NCBI GenBank assembly: GCA_964019135.1
Contig: OZ025257.1
Coordinates: forward strand, 41,061,798 to 41,125,797
Source: Arenicola marina
Lineage: Eukaryota; Annelida; Polychaeta; Arenicolidae
Reading direction: 5' to 3'
Length of the DNA stretch: 64,000 nucleotides
Shown: positions 1-12,500 of the stretch, piece after piece
Position numbering within the stretch: position 1 is the stretch's first letter
Layout of the letters: every line of letters begins with the position of its first letter
Notes under the pieces: model-generated
What the model was told of the DNA's origin: nothing
Database searches by the model: none
What the model saw: the letters and a program-made list of their open reading frames with translations, nothing else
Position numbers and translations under genes: made by a program

Positions 1-84
1 GTAGATTATGGTAGATAATGATTTGTATCGGTTATAATGAGATCAACAATACGAAGTAAAATATATTTTGCATGATGCGAAAAC

Positions 85-313
85 ATTTGTATATGTGGCC
101 ATGTCTGTGTTGTCGCAGGATAAAGATCCCATGTCCTTCTTCGCAAAGAGTAGGGGGTTGCCCCGGGGACATGGCTCTACTCTCGTTTCCTTCTCCTATT
201 GACGCGATATGACCAGAATTGGTTAAAGCTTCCTGAATATACAACCAACAAACCCATTGACGCGATATGACCAAACGTGGTTAAAGCGTCCTGAATATGC
301 AACCGACCATGAC
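85..313 (+). mobile_element. SINE fragment with a second tail copy
   Basis: 5'-truncated copy of the window's main tRNA-derived SINE (body ggataaagatcccatgtcct, tail gacgcgatatgaccagaatt) followed by a second copy of the tail only (about 258-313). It ends just before the A1 acceptor. Confidence 0.75.
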
Positions 314-336
314 CCTGTGTTGGTTCTCATCTCAAG

Positions 337-512
337 CTGGTACCGCGGCAAGGTGCAGGAGGTGACCGGGGACCAGCGCTATGACGTCCTCTTCCTGGAC
401 TACGGCGACATGGAGGTGGTGGAGCTGTCCTCCCTGCGCCCCCTCCCCAGCCGCTTCCAGACTCAACCCTTCTTCGCCCTGGAGTGCTGCATGGTGGGCC
501 TGAAACCCAAGG
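337..512 (+). CDS. A1: Tudor core exon
   Basis: Encodes WYRGKVQEV, then VLFLDYGDMEVV and LRPLPSRF, the canonical Tudor beta-barrel with its aromatic cage and DYG turn. The acceptor is atctcaag|c (phase 2) and the donor aagg|gtgagt (phase 1). The acceptor lies a few bases after two SINE tail fragments. The upstream exon is outside the window. Confidence 0.85.
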
Positions 513-3500
513 GTGAGTCAGATCCCTGTTCGTAACCCTGTCGTAACTTACGCTTCTGCAGTTTGAGGATACGTGTTACTTCGGTTATATACGGCATTGT
601 TGCGACGTCAGCCGCTATATGTGGTGGACTTGCCACTTTCCATGCGTAAGTTACGATCGGATTATCGTAACTTATGCATGAAAACTGGCAGGTCGTCCTA
701 GCCTCGAGCCGAGTCGAGGCGATAGTAATCCAATGCGAGCTTAAATAACATTTTGGCAGATTTCTAATTCAATGTAATCGCCTGCCGAGTAAACGTTTCT
801 CTTTTTGCCGCATAACTCTTCGACATTTTTTTTTTTGTTATTTGGATTTATGAGGATTTCCATAGTGTTAAATAGTATATATGACACAAGAGGGACGGGA
901 CAGGGGTTGATGTGAAGCGGTTCTCTTTCAGGAGACGGCGACTGGGGCGAGGAGGCCGGCGATGTACTGAATCAAATCACCAAGACGGCAGACGGCGCAG
1001 AGAAAGTCCTGGTGGCCAAGGTGGTTATTGACTGGTGGAACCAGCTTGTAGGCCTTTGGTAGTGCCTGTTGGGCAGTAGCCGAGTATCTGACGCGAGAAG
1101 CAATGCCATGTGTATGTCTTTGAACGAACCTTAGTAATATCACTGTGAGAGGTTACGAATCGTAGGTTTGTTTATGTTTAAAGTAGCTAATGTGATGGGC
1201 TTATCCCTGATCTTATGTCGCCACAGCAAGTGAGTGAGAAATGTTGACTTAGCCTTGAAATGTGCAACGGGGATACCTTGTATATGAACAGATACACTTA
1301 CCCCAAACCGCTGTAGAATGAGTTTGGCGTGCTACCTGTGAAATAAATCATTGAAACCCGTGGCTATATGAAGGCTTGTAGCCGGTTTATAAGGTGCACG
1401 GTGCACCTTGTTACAGGGGGTGAATTGGTCAGTTGGAGGTTTACTTGTACGGCGGAGGGTTTTCACCTTGTTACAGGGGGTGAATCGGTCAGTTGGAGGT
1501 TTACTTGTACGGCGGAGGGTTTTCACCTTGTTACAGGGGGTGAATCGGTCAGTTGGAGGTTTACTTGTACGGCGGAGGGTTTTCACCTTGTTACAGGGGG
1601 TGAATTGGTCAGTTGGAGTGTTACTTGTACGGCGGAGGGTTTTCACCTTGTTACAGGGGGTGAATCGGTCAGTTGGAGTGTTACTTGTACGGCGGAGGGT
1701 TTTCACCTTGTTATAGGTGGTGAATCGGTCAGTTGGAGGTTTACTTGTACGGCGGAGGGTTTTCACCTTGTTACAGGGGGTGAATTGGTCAGTTGGAGTG
1801 TTACTTGTACGGCGGAGGGTTTTCACCTTGTTACAGGGGGTGAATCGGTCAGTTGGAGTGTTACTTGTACGGCGGAGGGTTTTCACCTTGTTACAGGGGG
1901 TGAATCGGTCAGTTGGAGTGTTACTTGTACGGCGGAGGGTTTTCACCTTGTTATAGGTGGTGAATCGGTCAGTTGGAGGTTTACTTGTACGGCGGAGGGT
2001 TTTCACCTTGTTACAGGGGGTGAATTGGTCAGTTGGAGTGTTACTTGTACGGCGGAGGGTTTTCACCTTGTTACAGGGGGTGAATCGGTCAGTTGGAGTG
2101 TTACTTGTACGGCGGAGGGTTTTCACCTTGTTACAGGGGGTGAATCGGTCAGTTGGAGTGTTACTTGTACGGCGGAGGGTTTTCACCTTGTTACAGGGGG
2201 TGAATCGGTCAGTTGGAGTGTTACTTGTACGGCGGAGGGTTTTCACCTTGTTATAGGTGGTGAATCGGTCAGTTGGAGGTTTACTTGTACGGCGGAGGGT
2301 TTTCACCTTGTTACAGGGGGTGAATTGGTCAGTTGGAGTGTTACTTGTACGGCGGAGGGTTTTCACCTTGTTACAGGGGGTGAATCGGTCAGTTGGAGTG
2401 TTACTTGTACGGCGGAGGGTTTTCACCTTGTTATAGGTGGTGAATCGGTCAGTTGGAGGTTTACTTGTACGGCGGAGGGTTTTCACCTTGTTACAGGGGG
2501 TGAATCGGTCAGTTGGAGTGTTACTTGTACGGCGGAGGGTTTTCACCTTGTTATAGGTGGTGAATCGGTCAGTTGGAGGTTTACTTGTACGGCGGAGGGT
2601 TTTCACCTTGTTACAGGGGGTGAATCGGTCAGTTGGAGGTTTACTTGTACGGCGGAGGGTTTTCACCTTGTTATAGGTGGTGAATCGGTCAGTTGGAGGT
2701 TTACTTGTACGGCGGAGGGTTTTCACCTTGTTATAGGTGGTGAATCGGTCAGTTGGAGGTTTACTTGTACGGCGGAGGGTTTTCACCTTGTTACAGGGGG
2801 TGAATCGGTCGGATAGAAGTGATATTTTTACGGTGACTTGTACGGCGGAAGGTTTTGGCCTTGCTGTAGGTGGTGAGTCGGTCAGCTGGACGTGTTACTT
2901 ATACGGCGGAATGTTTTTACCTTGTGCCAGGTGGTGAGTCGGTCGAACGCCCGTCAGAGCGGCGTTCACCGCTATGGCATTGAGCTGGTGGACACCACCA
3001 ATGAATACGACGTCGACTTGAGGAACGCGCTCGTCGCCACGGGGGCCGCAGCCTTCGAATCACGGGTGCTAGAGGTACGCCATGGGATAGAATATTTTTG
3101 ACCGTTGTATAAAATAGTCAATAATAATATTCAAATTATTAATATAACAATATAAAAATGTTAATATTAATATAATAATGTAAAAAGTATAATATTTATG
3201 TAATAATATAACAATTATAATATTTATATGAAAATATAAAAAATTTAATATGAATATAATAATATAAAAAGTGTAATATTAAGATGTGCATTCCCCCAAG
3301 CCCCCTCTGCCAATGTCTTTCAGTTGTTAACATTTTGCAGTGCTTTGACTTTGTACGATTTGTCACTGGAATTGGAAACGAAAATATGCATGAGCTTGAA
3401 CAATGATAACTGAGGTATACAGTCTGGTATGTATGAGCTTGAACAATGATAACTGAGGTATACAGTCTGGTATGTATGACATTGAACAATGATAACTGAG

Positions 3501-6500
3501 GTATACAGTCTGGTATGTATGAGCTTGAACAATGATAACTGAGGTATACAGTCTGGTATGTATGAGCTTGAACAATGATAACTGAGGTATACAGTCTGGT
3601 ATGTATGGGCTTGAACAGTGATAACTGAGGTATACAGTCTGGTATGTATGAGCTTGAACAATGATAACTGAGATATACAGTCTGGTATGTATGAGCTTGA
3701 ACAGTGATAACTGAGGTATACAGTCTGGTATGTATGAGCTTGAACAATGATAACTGAGGTATACAGTCTGGTATGTATGACCTTGAACAATGATAACTGA
3801 GGTATACAGTCTGGTATGTATGAGCTTGAACAATGATAACTGAGGTATGTATGAGCTTGAACAGTGATAACTGAGGTATACAGTCTGGTATGTATGAGCT
3901 TGAACAATGATAACTGAGGTATACAGTCTGGTATGTATGAGCTTGAACAATGATAACTGAGGTATACAGTCTGGTATGTATGAGCTTGAACAATGATAAC
4001 TGAGGTATACAGTCTGGTATGTATGAGCTTGAACAATGATAACTGAGGTATACAGTCTGGTATGTATGAGCTTGAACAATGATAACTGAGGTATACAGTC
4101 TGGTATGTATGAGCTTGAACAATGATAACTGAGGTATAAAGTCTTGTATGTATGAGCTTGAACAATGATAACTGAGGTATAAAATGTGATATGCATGAGC
4201 TTGAACAATGATAACTGAGGTATACAGTCTGGTATGTATGAGCTTGAACAATGATAACTGAGGTATATAGTCTGGTATGTATGAGCTTGAACAATGATAA
4301 CTGAGGTATACACTCTGGTATGTATGAGCTTGAACAATGATAACTGAGGTATACAGTCTGGTATGTATGAGCTTGAACAATGATAACTGAGGTATACAGT
4401 CTGGTATGTATGAGCTTGAACAATGATAACTGAGGTATACAGTCTGGTATGTATGAGCTTGAACAATGATAACTGAGGTATACAGTCTGGTATGTATGAG
4501 CTTGAACAATGATAACTGAGGTATACAGTCTGGTATGTATGAGCTTGAACAATGATAACTGAGGTATACAGTCTGGTATGTATGAGCTTGAACAATGATA
4601 ACTGAGGTATACAGTCTGGTATGTATGAGCTTGAACAATGATAACTGAGGTATACAGTCTGGTATGTATGAGCTTGAACAATGAACCAAGGTATAAAGTC
4701 TTGTATGCTTGAGCTTGAACAATGATAACTGATATATAAAGTCTTGTATGCCTGAGCTTGAACAATGATAACTGAGGTATACAGTCTGGTATGTATGAGC
4801 TTGAACAATGATAACTGAGGTATACAGTCTGGTATGTATGAGCTTGAACAATGATAACTGAGGTATACAGTCTGGTATGTATGAGCTTGAACAATGATAA
4901 CTGAGGTATACAGTCTGGTATGTATGAGCTTGAACAATGATAACTGAGGTATACAGTCTGGTATGTATGAGCTTGAACAATGATAACTGAGGTATAAAGT
5001 CTTGTATGCCTGAGCTTGAACAATGATAACTGAGGTATACAGTCTGGTATGTATGAGCTTGAACAATGATAACTGAGGTATACAGTCTGGTATGTATGAG
5101 CTTGAACAATGATAACTGAGGTATACAGTCTGGTATGTATGAGCTTGAACAATGATAACTGAGGTATACAGTCTGGTATGTATGAGCTTGAACAATGATA
5201 ACTGAGGTATACAGTCTGGTATGTATGAGCTTGAACAATGATAACTGAGGTATACAGTCTGGTATGTATGAGCTTGAACAATGATAACTGAGGTATACAG
5301 TCTGGTATGTATGAGCTTGAACAATGAACCAAGGTATAAAGTCTTGTATGCTTGAGCTTGAACAATGATAACTGATATATAAAGTCTTGTATGCCTGAGC
5401 TTGAACAATGATAACTGAGGTATACAGTCTGGTATGTATGAGCTTGAACAATGATAACTGAGGTATACAGTCTGGTATGTATGAGCTTGAACAATGATAA
5501 CTGAGGTATACAGTCTGGTATGTATGAGCTTGAACAATGATAACTGAGGTATACAGTCTGGTATGTATGAGCTTGAACAATGATAACTGATGTATAAAGT
5601 CTGGTATGTATGAGCTTGAACAATGATAACTGAGGTATAAAGTCTGGTATGTATGAGCTTGAACAATGATAACTGAGGTATACAGTCTGGTATGTATGAG
5701 CTTGAACAATGATAACTGAGGTATACAGTCTGGTATGTATGACCTTGAACAATGATAACTGAGGTATACAGTCTGGTATGTATGAGCTTGAACAATGATA
5801 ACTGAGGTATACAGTCTGGTATGTATGAGCTTGAACAATGATAACTGAGGTATACAGTCTGGTATGTATGAGCTTGAACAATGATAACTGAGGTATAAAG
5901 TCTTGTATGCTTGAGCTTGAACAATGATAACTGAGGTATACAGTCTGGTATGTATGGGCTTGAACAATGATAACTGATGTATACAGTCTGGTATGTATGA
6001 GCTTGAACAATGATAACTGAAGTATACAGTCTGGTATGTATGAGCTTGAACAATGATAACTGAGGTATACAGTCTGGTATGTATGAGCTTGAACAATGAT
6101 AACTGAGGTATAAAGTCTTGTATGCTTGAGCTTGAACAATGATAACTGAGGTATAAAGTCTTGTATGCTTGAGCTTGAACAATGATAACTGAGGTATAAA
6201 GTCTTATATGCTTGAGCTTGAACAATGATAACTGAGGTATACAGTCTGGTATGTATGAGCTTGAACAATGATAACTGAGGTATACAGTCTGGTATGTATG
6301 AGCTTGAACAATGAACCAAGGTAAAAAGTCTGGTATGTATGAGCTTGAACAAAGATAACTGATGTATAAAGTCTTGTATGCTTGAGCTTGAACAATGATA
6401 ACTGAGGTATACAGTCTGGTATGTATGAGCTTGAACAATGATAACTGAGGTATACAGTCTGGTATGTATGAGCTTGAACAATGATAACTGAGGTATAAAG

Positions 6501-9500
6501 TCTTGTATGCTTGAGCTTGAACAATGAACCAAGGTATAAAGTCTTGTATGCTTGAGCTTGAACAATGATAACTGAGGTATAAAGTCTTATATGCTTGAGC
6601 TTGAACAATGATAATTGAGGTATACAGTCTGGTATGTATGAGCTTGAACAATGATAACTGAGGTATAAAGTCTTGTATGCTTGAGCTTGAACAATGATAA
6701 CTGAGGTATACAGTCTTATATGCTTGAGCTTGAACAATGATAACTGAGGTATACAGTCTGGTATGTATGAGCTTGAACAATGATAACTGAGGTATACAGT
6801 CTGGTATGTATGAGCTTGAACAATGATAACTGAGGTATAAAGTCTTGTATGCTTGAGCTTGAACAATGATAACTGAGGTATAAAGTCTTGTATGCTTGAG
6901 CTTGAACAATGATAACTGAGGTATAAAGTCTTATATGCTTGAGCTTGAACAATGATAACTGAGGTATACAGTCTGGTATGTATGAGCTTGAACAATGATA
7001 ACTGAGGTATACAGTCTGGTATGTATGAGCTTGAACAATGAACCAAGGTAAAAAGTCTGGTATGTATGAGCTTGAACAAAGATAACTGATGTATAAAGTC
7101 TTGTATGCTTGAGCTTGAACAATGATAACTGAGGTATACAGTCTGGTATGTATGAGCTTGAACAATGATGACTGAGGTATACAGTCTGGTATGTATGAGC
7201 TTGAACAATGATAACTGAGGTATACAGTCTGGTATGTATGAGCTTGAACAATGATAACTGAGGTATACAGTCTGGTATGTATGAGCTTGAACAATGATAA
7301 CTGAGGTATACAGTCTGGTATGTATGAGCTTGAACAATGATAACTGAGGTATACAGTCTGGTATGTATGAGCTTGAACAATGATAACTGAGGTATACAGT
7401 CTGGTATGTATGAGCTTGAACAATGATAACTGAGGTATACAGTCTGGTATGTATGAGCTTGAACAATGAACCAAGGTATAAAGTCTTGTATGCTTGAGCT
7501 TGAACAATGATAACTGATGTATAAAGTCTTGTATGCTTGAGCTTGAACAATGATAACTGATGTATAAAGTCTTGTATGCTTGAGCTTGAACAATGATAAC
7601 TGAGGTATACAGTCTGGTATGTATGAGCTTGAACAATGATAACTGAGGTATACAGTCTGGTATGTATGAGCTTGAACAATGATAACTGAGGTATACAGTA
7701 TGGTATGCATAAGCTTGAACAATGAACCAAGGTATAAAGTCTTGTATGCTTGAGCTTGAACAATGATAGCTGATGTGTAAAGTGTGGTCACATTTTTTCC
7801 TGGCTGACCTCCGTTTTTTTTTGTTCAGGATCAGTTCGCTGTGGAGGATGACGGAATGGGCCTCGCGAGTCGGATCTCAGCGTTCTGTCGTCAGCTGCTC
7901 TGTGAACAGGTAAAGTCCTGGTGTAGTAGCCAGATGGTTAAAGCTGCTCATACAAGTTTGTCACCTACATTAGGATTTTCGAAATATGTTGTAAAAACAT
8001 GCTGGTCACATGGTCTGACTGTGTAAATGTTAACTCTTAATAGAAGTAAATGTGTTATCATATGTTAAAAATGTTCCAATGTGCCAATTTTGATGACGTA
8101 GTACACAAGAAAGCTATACTTTCCCACACGAGATTAACAAATTCGGCTAAAGCAGGTGGCTTAACAACATGTCCGGTTATGTATTGCATGCAGTGTATGT
8201 GTTCTTAAATCCAAAAAATATAAGTACATCTTGTCTAGTCCAAATAAAAATCCTTCTTAGTTTCTAATTGAAAATATAGCTGAATGAGTAACTTTAATGG
8301 TTAAAATGATGATTATGGGGCCCCTCTCGTCTACAGCCACTTTGCCGTTCTACTTTTGACTAATCGAGTGGAAAGTTGTACCATCGTTGCCTTTTATGTA
8401 AGCAATGATCTTCAATGATCTCCGTCTTTCTCCGTATACTTTTTTCACGACAAAGATGTAATGTGCGCCCTCCAACTTCCTAATATAAGCCGTGGCTTCA
8501 AATAGGCAGTTTACAGTATGTACTGTATTCCATCGCAGAATAACGCAAACGCTTATTCTGTTCAAGCATTGGTTTGCCCCGGCGTTTATTCCGGCTCCGG
8601 CTTTGTGTGGCCTTGTAGATCTTACGATGTCACAAGAGCCAAGGGGCCAGGTTAATCTGTCCTGGCCATTTAGTGGGCTAAACTGGTGCATTATGGCATA
8701 ATTTTGTTTATATTTTTTTTATTGTGGCTGCACACTTTTGATTTCTGCGCTTTATTGCAGCTGTGAATGCGCTAAATGGAAATATATTGCACAAATGGCG
8801 TAAAAACACAATAGAAAACAATCTCTGTGGTGTAAACTTTGTTCGTCGTTTTGTTGAAGGGGGCAGAAGACCAGCAGCAGAGAGCCACGGAAATCCAACA
8901 TCTAGTGGTCGGCAATCTCCGGTCAGTATACATCTAGTGGTCGGCAATCTCCGGTCAGTAAACATCTAGTGGTCGGCAATCTCCGGTCAGTAAACATCTA
9001 GTGGTCGGCAATCTCCGGTCAGTAAACATCTAGTGGTCGGCAATCTCCGGTCAGTAAACATCTAGTGGTCGGCAATCTCCGGTCAGTAAACATGTAGTGG
9101 TCGGCAGTCTCCGGTCAGTAAGCATCTAGTGGTCGGCAATCTCGGGTCAATAAACATCTAGTGGTCGGCAATCTATGGTCAGTAAATATGTAGGGGTCGG
9201 CAATCTCCGGTCAGTGGAACTTGTTGGCTCGTATCGTTTTAGTTTACTGAGGTTTCCTCAAACTACCACTCAGCCAATCAGCGGCGCGTGCCGACAAAAT
9301 AGCCTCACACAATCGGTAGCCGGTCGCGGTCAAATATCCAATGCCTCTATATCACTGTGTCTTGCTCAACTCTAGACTTCTTCTCTAAACTTGTAATACC
9401 ATCTCGGCCACATTGTTATGAATGTCTTGGCCTGCTCTCGCCCTTGGCTACTTTACTAGTGGCTTAAAAGTATTGTTTTTTTTCACAGCTTCAGTTAACT

Positions 9501-12500
9501 TCTCTTGTTCACCGCCTAAGTTATACAATACTTCACTTCAATGTATCTACGCTTACTTTGGTTATTAACTGGTATATCAAGGACTGTATGGTGCTCTACT
9601 GTTGACTGGAAGCATTGTGTCTTGCTCGAATTATGACTTAAAATAATGTGTTTGTTCCCCACTTGGCTTAGTTGTTAGTTTCAGTATGAAGTAATTTATA
9701 TGTGTATGATTTGTGACTTGACTTACCGTCTTGTACAGCGTTCGCGACGATCTGGTACAGAGCGGCGTCCTGCGGTGCACGGTGATTCTGCTGGAGTGTG
9801 TATCTGACTGGACCACAGTGCAGCTACTGCTGGTCACCTTGGTCAAGCTGTACGAGGGATCCGAGCAGTAAGTGTCTTTAAGTGGACCACAGTGCAGCTA
9901 CTGCTGGTCACCTTGGTCAAGCTGTACAAGAGATCCGAGCAGTGTCTTTAAGTGGGCCACAGTGCAGCTACTGCTGGTCACCCTGGTCAAGCTATACGAG
10001 GGATCCGAGCAGTATCTTTAAGTGGGCCACTGCAGCTACTGCTGGTCACCTTGGTCAAGCTGTACGAGGGATCCGAGCAGTAAGTGTCTTTAAGTGGACC
10101 ACAGTGCAGCTACTGCTGGTCAAGTTGTACAAGGGATCCGAGCAGTAAGTGTCATTAAGTGGGCCACAGTGCAGCTACTGCTGGTCACCCTGGTCAAGCT
10201 GTACGAGGGATCCGAGCAGTATTTTTAAGTGGGCCACAGTGCAGCTACTGCTGGTCACCCTGGTCAAGCTGTACGAGGGATCCGAGCAGTCAGTGTCTTT
10301 AAGTGGGCCACAGTGCAGCTACTGCTGGTCACCCTGGTCAAGCTGTACGAGGGATCCGAGCAGTAAGTGTCTTTAAGTGGGCCACAGTGCAGCTACTGCT
10401 GGTCACCTTGGTCAAGCTATAAGAGGGATCCGAGCAGTGTCTTTAAGTGTGCCACAGTGCAGCTACTGCTGGTCACCCTGGTGAAGCTGTACGAGGGATC
10501 CGAGCAGTGTCTTTAAGTGGGCCACAGTGCAGCTACTGCTGGTCACCCTGGGCAAGATGTACGATGGACCCGAGCAGTGTATTTAAGTGGGCCACAGTGC
10601 AGCTACTACTGGTCACCTTGGTCAAGCTATAAGAGGGATCCGAGCAGTAAGTGTCTTTAAGTGGGCCACAGTGCAGCTACTGCTGGTCACCCTGGTCAAG
10701 CTGTACGAGGGATCCGAGCAGTAAGTGTCTTTAAGTGGGCCACAGTGCAGCTACTGCTGGTCACCCTGGTCAAGCTGTACGAGGGATCCGAGCAGTAAGT
10801 GTCTTTAAGTGGGCCACCGTGCAGCTACTGCTGGTCACCCTGGTCAAGCTGTACGAGGGATCCGAGCAGTGTCTTTAAGTGGGCCACAGTGCAGCTACTG
10901 CTGGTCACCCTGGTCAAGCTGCACGCGGGATCCGAACAGTGTCTTTAAGTGGGCCACAGTGCAGCTACTGCTGGTCACCCTGGTCAAGCTGTACGAGGGA
11001 TCCGAGCAGTAAATGTCTTTAAGTGGGCCACAGTGCAGCTACTGCTGGTCACCCTGGTCAAACTGTACGAGGGATCCGAGCAGTGTCTTTAAGTGGGCCA
11101 CAGTGCAGCTACTGCTGGTCACCCTGGTCAAGCTATACGAGGGATCCGAGCAGTATCTTTAAGTGGGCCACAGTGCAGCTACTGCTGGTCACCTTGGTCA
11201 AGCTATAAGAGGGATCCGAGCAGTAAGTGTCTTTAAGTGGACCACAGTGCAGCTACTGCTGGTCACCCTGGTCAAGCTGTACGAGGGATCCGAGCAGTAA
11301 GTGTCTTTAAGTGGACCACAGTGCAGCTACTGCTGGTCACCCTGGTCAAGCTGTACGAGGGATCCGAGCAGTAAGTGTCTTTAAGTCGGCCACAGTGCAG
11401 CTACTGCTGGTCACCCTGGTCAAGCTGTACGAGGGATCCGAGCAGTGTCTTTAAGTGGGCCGCAGTGCAGCTACTGCTGGTCACCCTGGTCAAGCTGTAC
11501 GAGGGACCCGAGCAGTAAGTGTCTTTAAGTGGGCCACAGTGCAGCTACTGCTGGTCACCCTGGTCAAGCTGTACGAGGGATCCGAGCAGTGTCTTTAAGT
11601 GGGCCACAGTGCAGCTACTGCTGGCCACCCTAGTCAAGCTGTACGAGGGATCCGAGCAGTAAGTGTTTTTAAGTGGGCCACAGTGCAGCTACTGCTGGTC
11701 ACCCTGGTCAAGCTGTACGAGGGATCCGAGCAGTAAGTGTCTTTAAGTGGGCCACAGTGCAGCTACTGCTGGTCACCCTGGTCAAGCTGTACGAGGGATC
11801 CGAGCAGTAAGTGTCTTTAAGTGGGCCACAGTGCAGCTACTGCTGGTCACCCTGGTCAAGCTGTACGAGGGATCCGAGCAGTAAGTGTCTTTAAGTGGAC
11901 CACAGTGCAGCTACTGCTGGTCACCCTGGTCAAGCTGTACGAGGGATCCGAGCAGTAAGTGTCTTTAAGTGGGCCACAGTGCAGCTACTGCTGGTCACCC
12001 TGGTCAAGCTGTACGAGGGATCCGAGCAGTGTCTTTAAGTGGGCCACAGTGCAGCTACTGCTGGTCACCTTGGTCAAGCTATAAGAGGGATCCGAGCAGT
12101 AAGTGTCTTTAAGTGGACCACAGTGCAGCTACTGCTGGTCACCCTGGTCAAGCTGTACGAGGGATCCGAGCAGTAATTGTCTTTAAGTGGGCCACAGTGC
12201 AGCTACTGCTGGTCACCCTGGTCAAGCTGTACGAGGGATCCGAGCAGTGTCTTTAGGTGGGCCGCAGTGCAGCTACTGCTGGTCACCTTGGTCAAGCTAC
12301 ACGCGGGATCCGAACAGTGTCTTGCGGTTATTAAAGTGTTCGTGCCACGATTTTGTCTTGCTCAGACTTAACTTGGTTCAGGGAAGATAAACAAATAACA
12401 ATTTGTTTTGATGGGAGTTTACAGTTTTTATTCCGCGATATCACTATAAAAGTGTTCGTCAAAGTAGCAAAAGTGAGACCCGGCGGGTTTGTTTCTGGGA

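Noticed and set aside
1332-2816. About 480-codon open frames on both strands
   Set aside because: The 60-bp period is a multiple of three, so any stop-free unit reads through. The array is an intron copy of a splice site.
3196-7791. Very long minus-strand open frames (up to 1,237 codons)
   Set aside because: They are products of a stop-free 43-bp minisatellite inside an intron and are open in all three frames. No start context, splice pattern or known domain.
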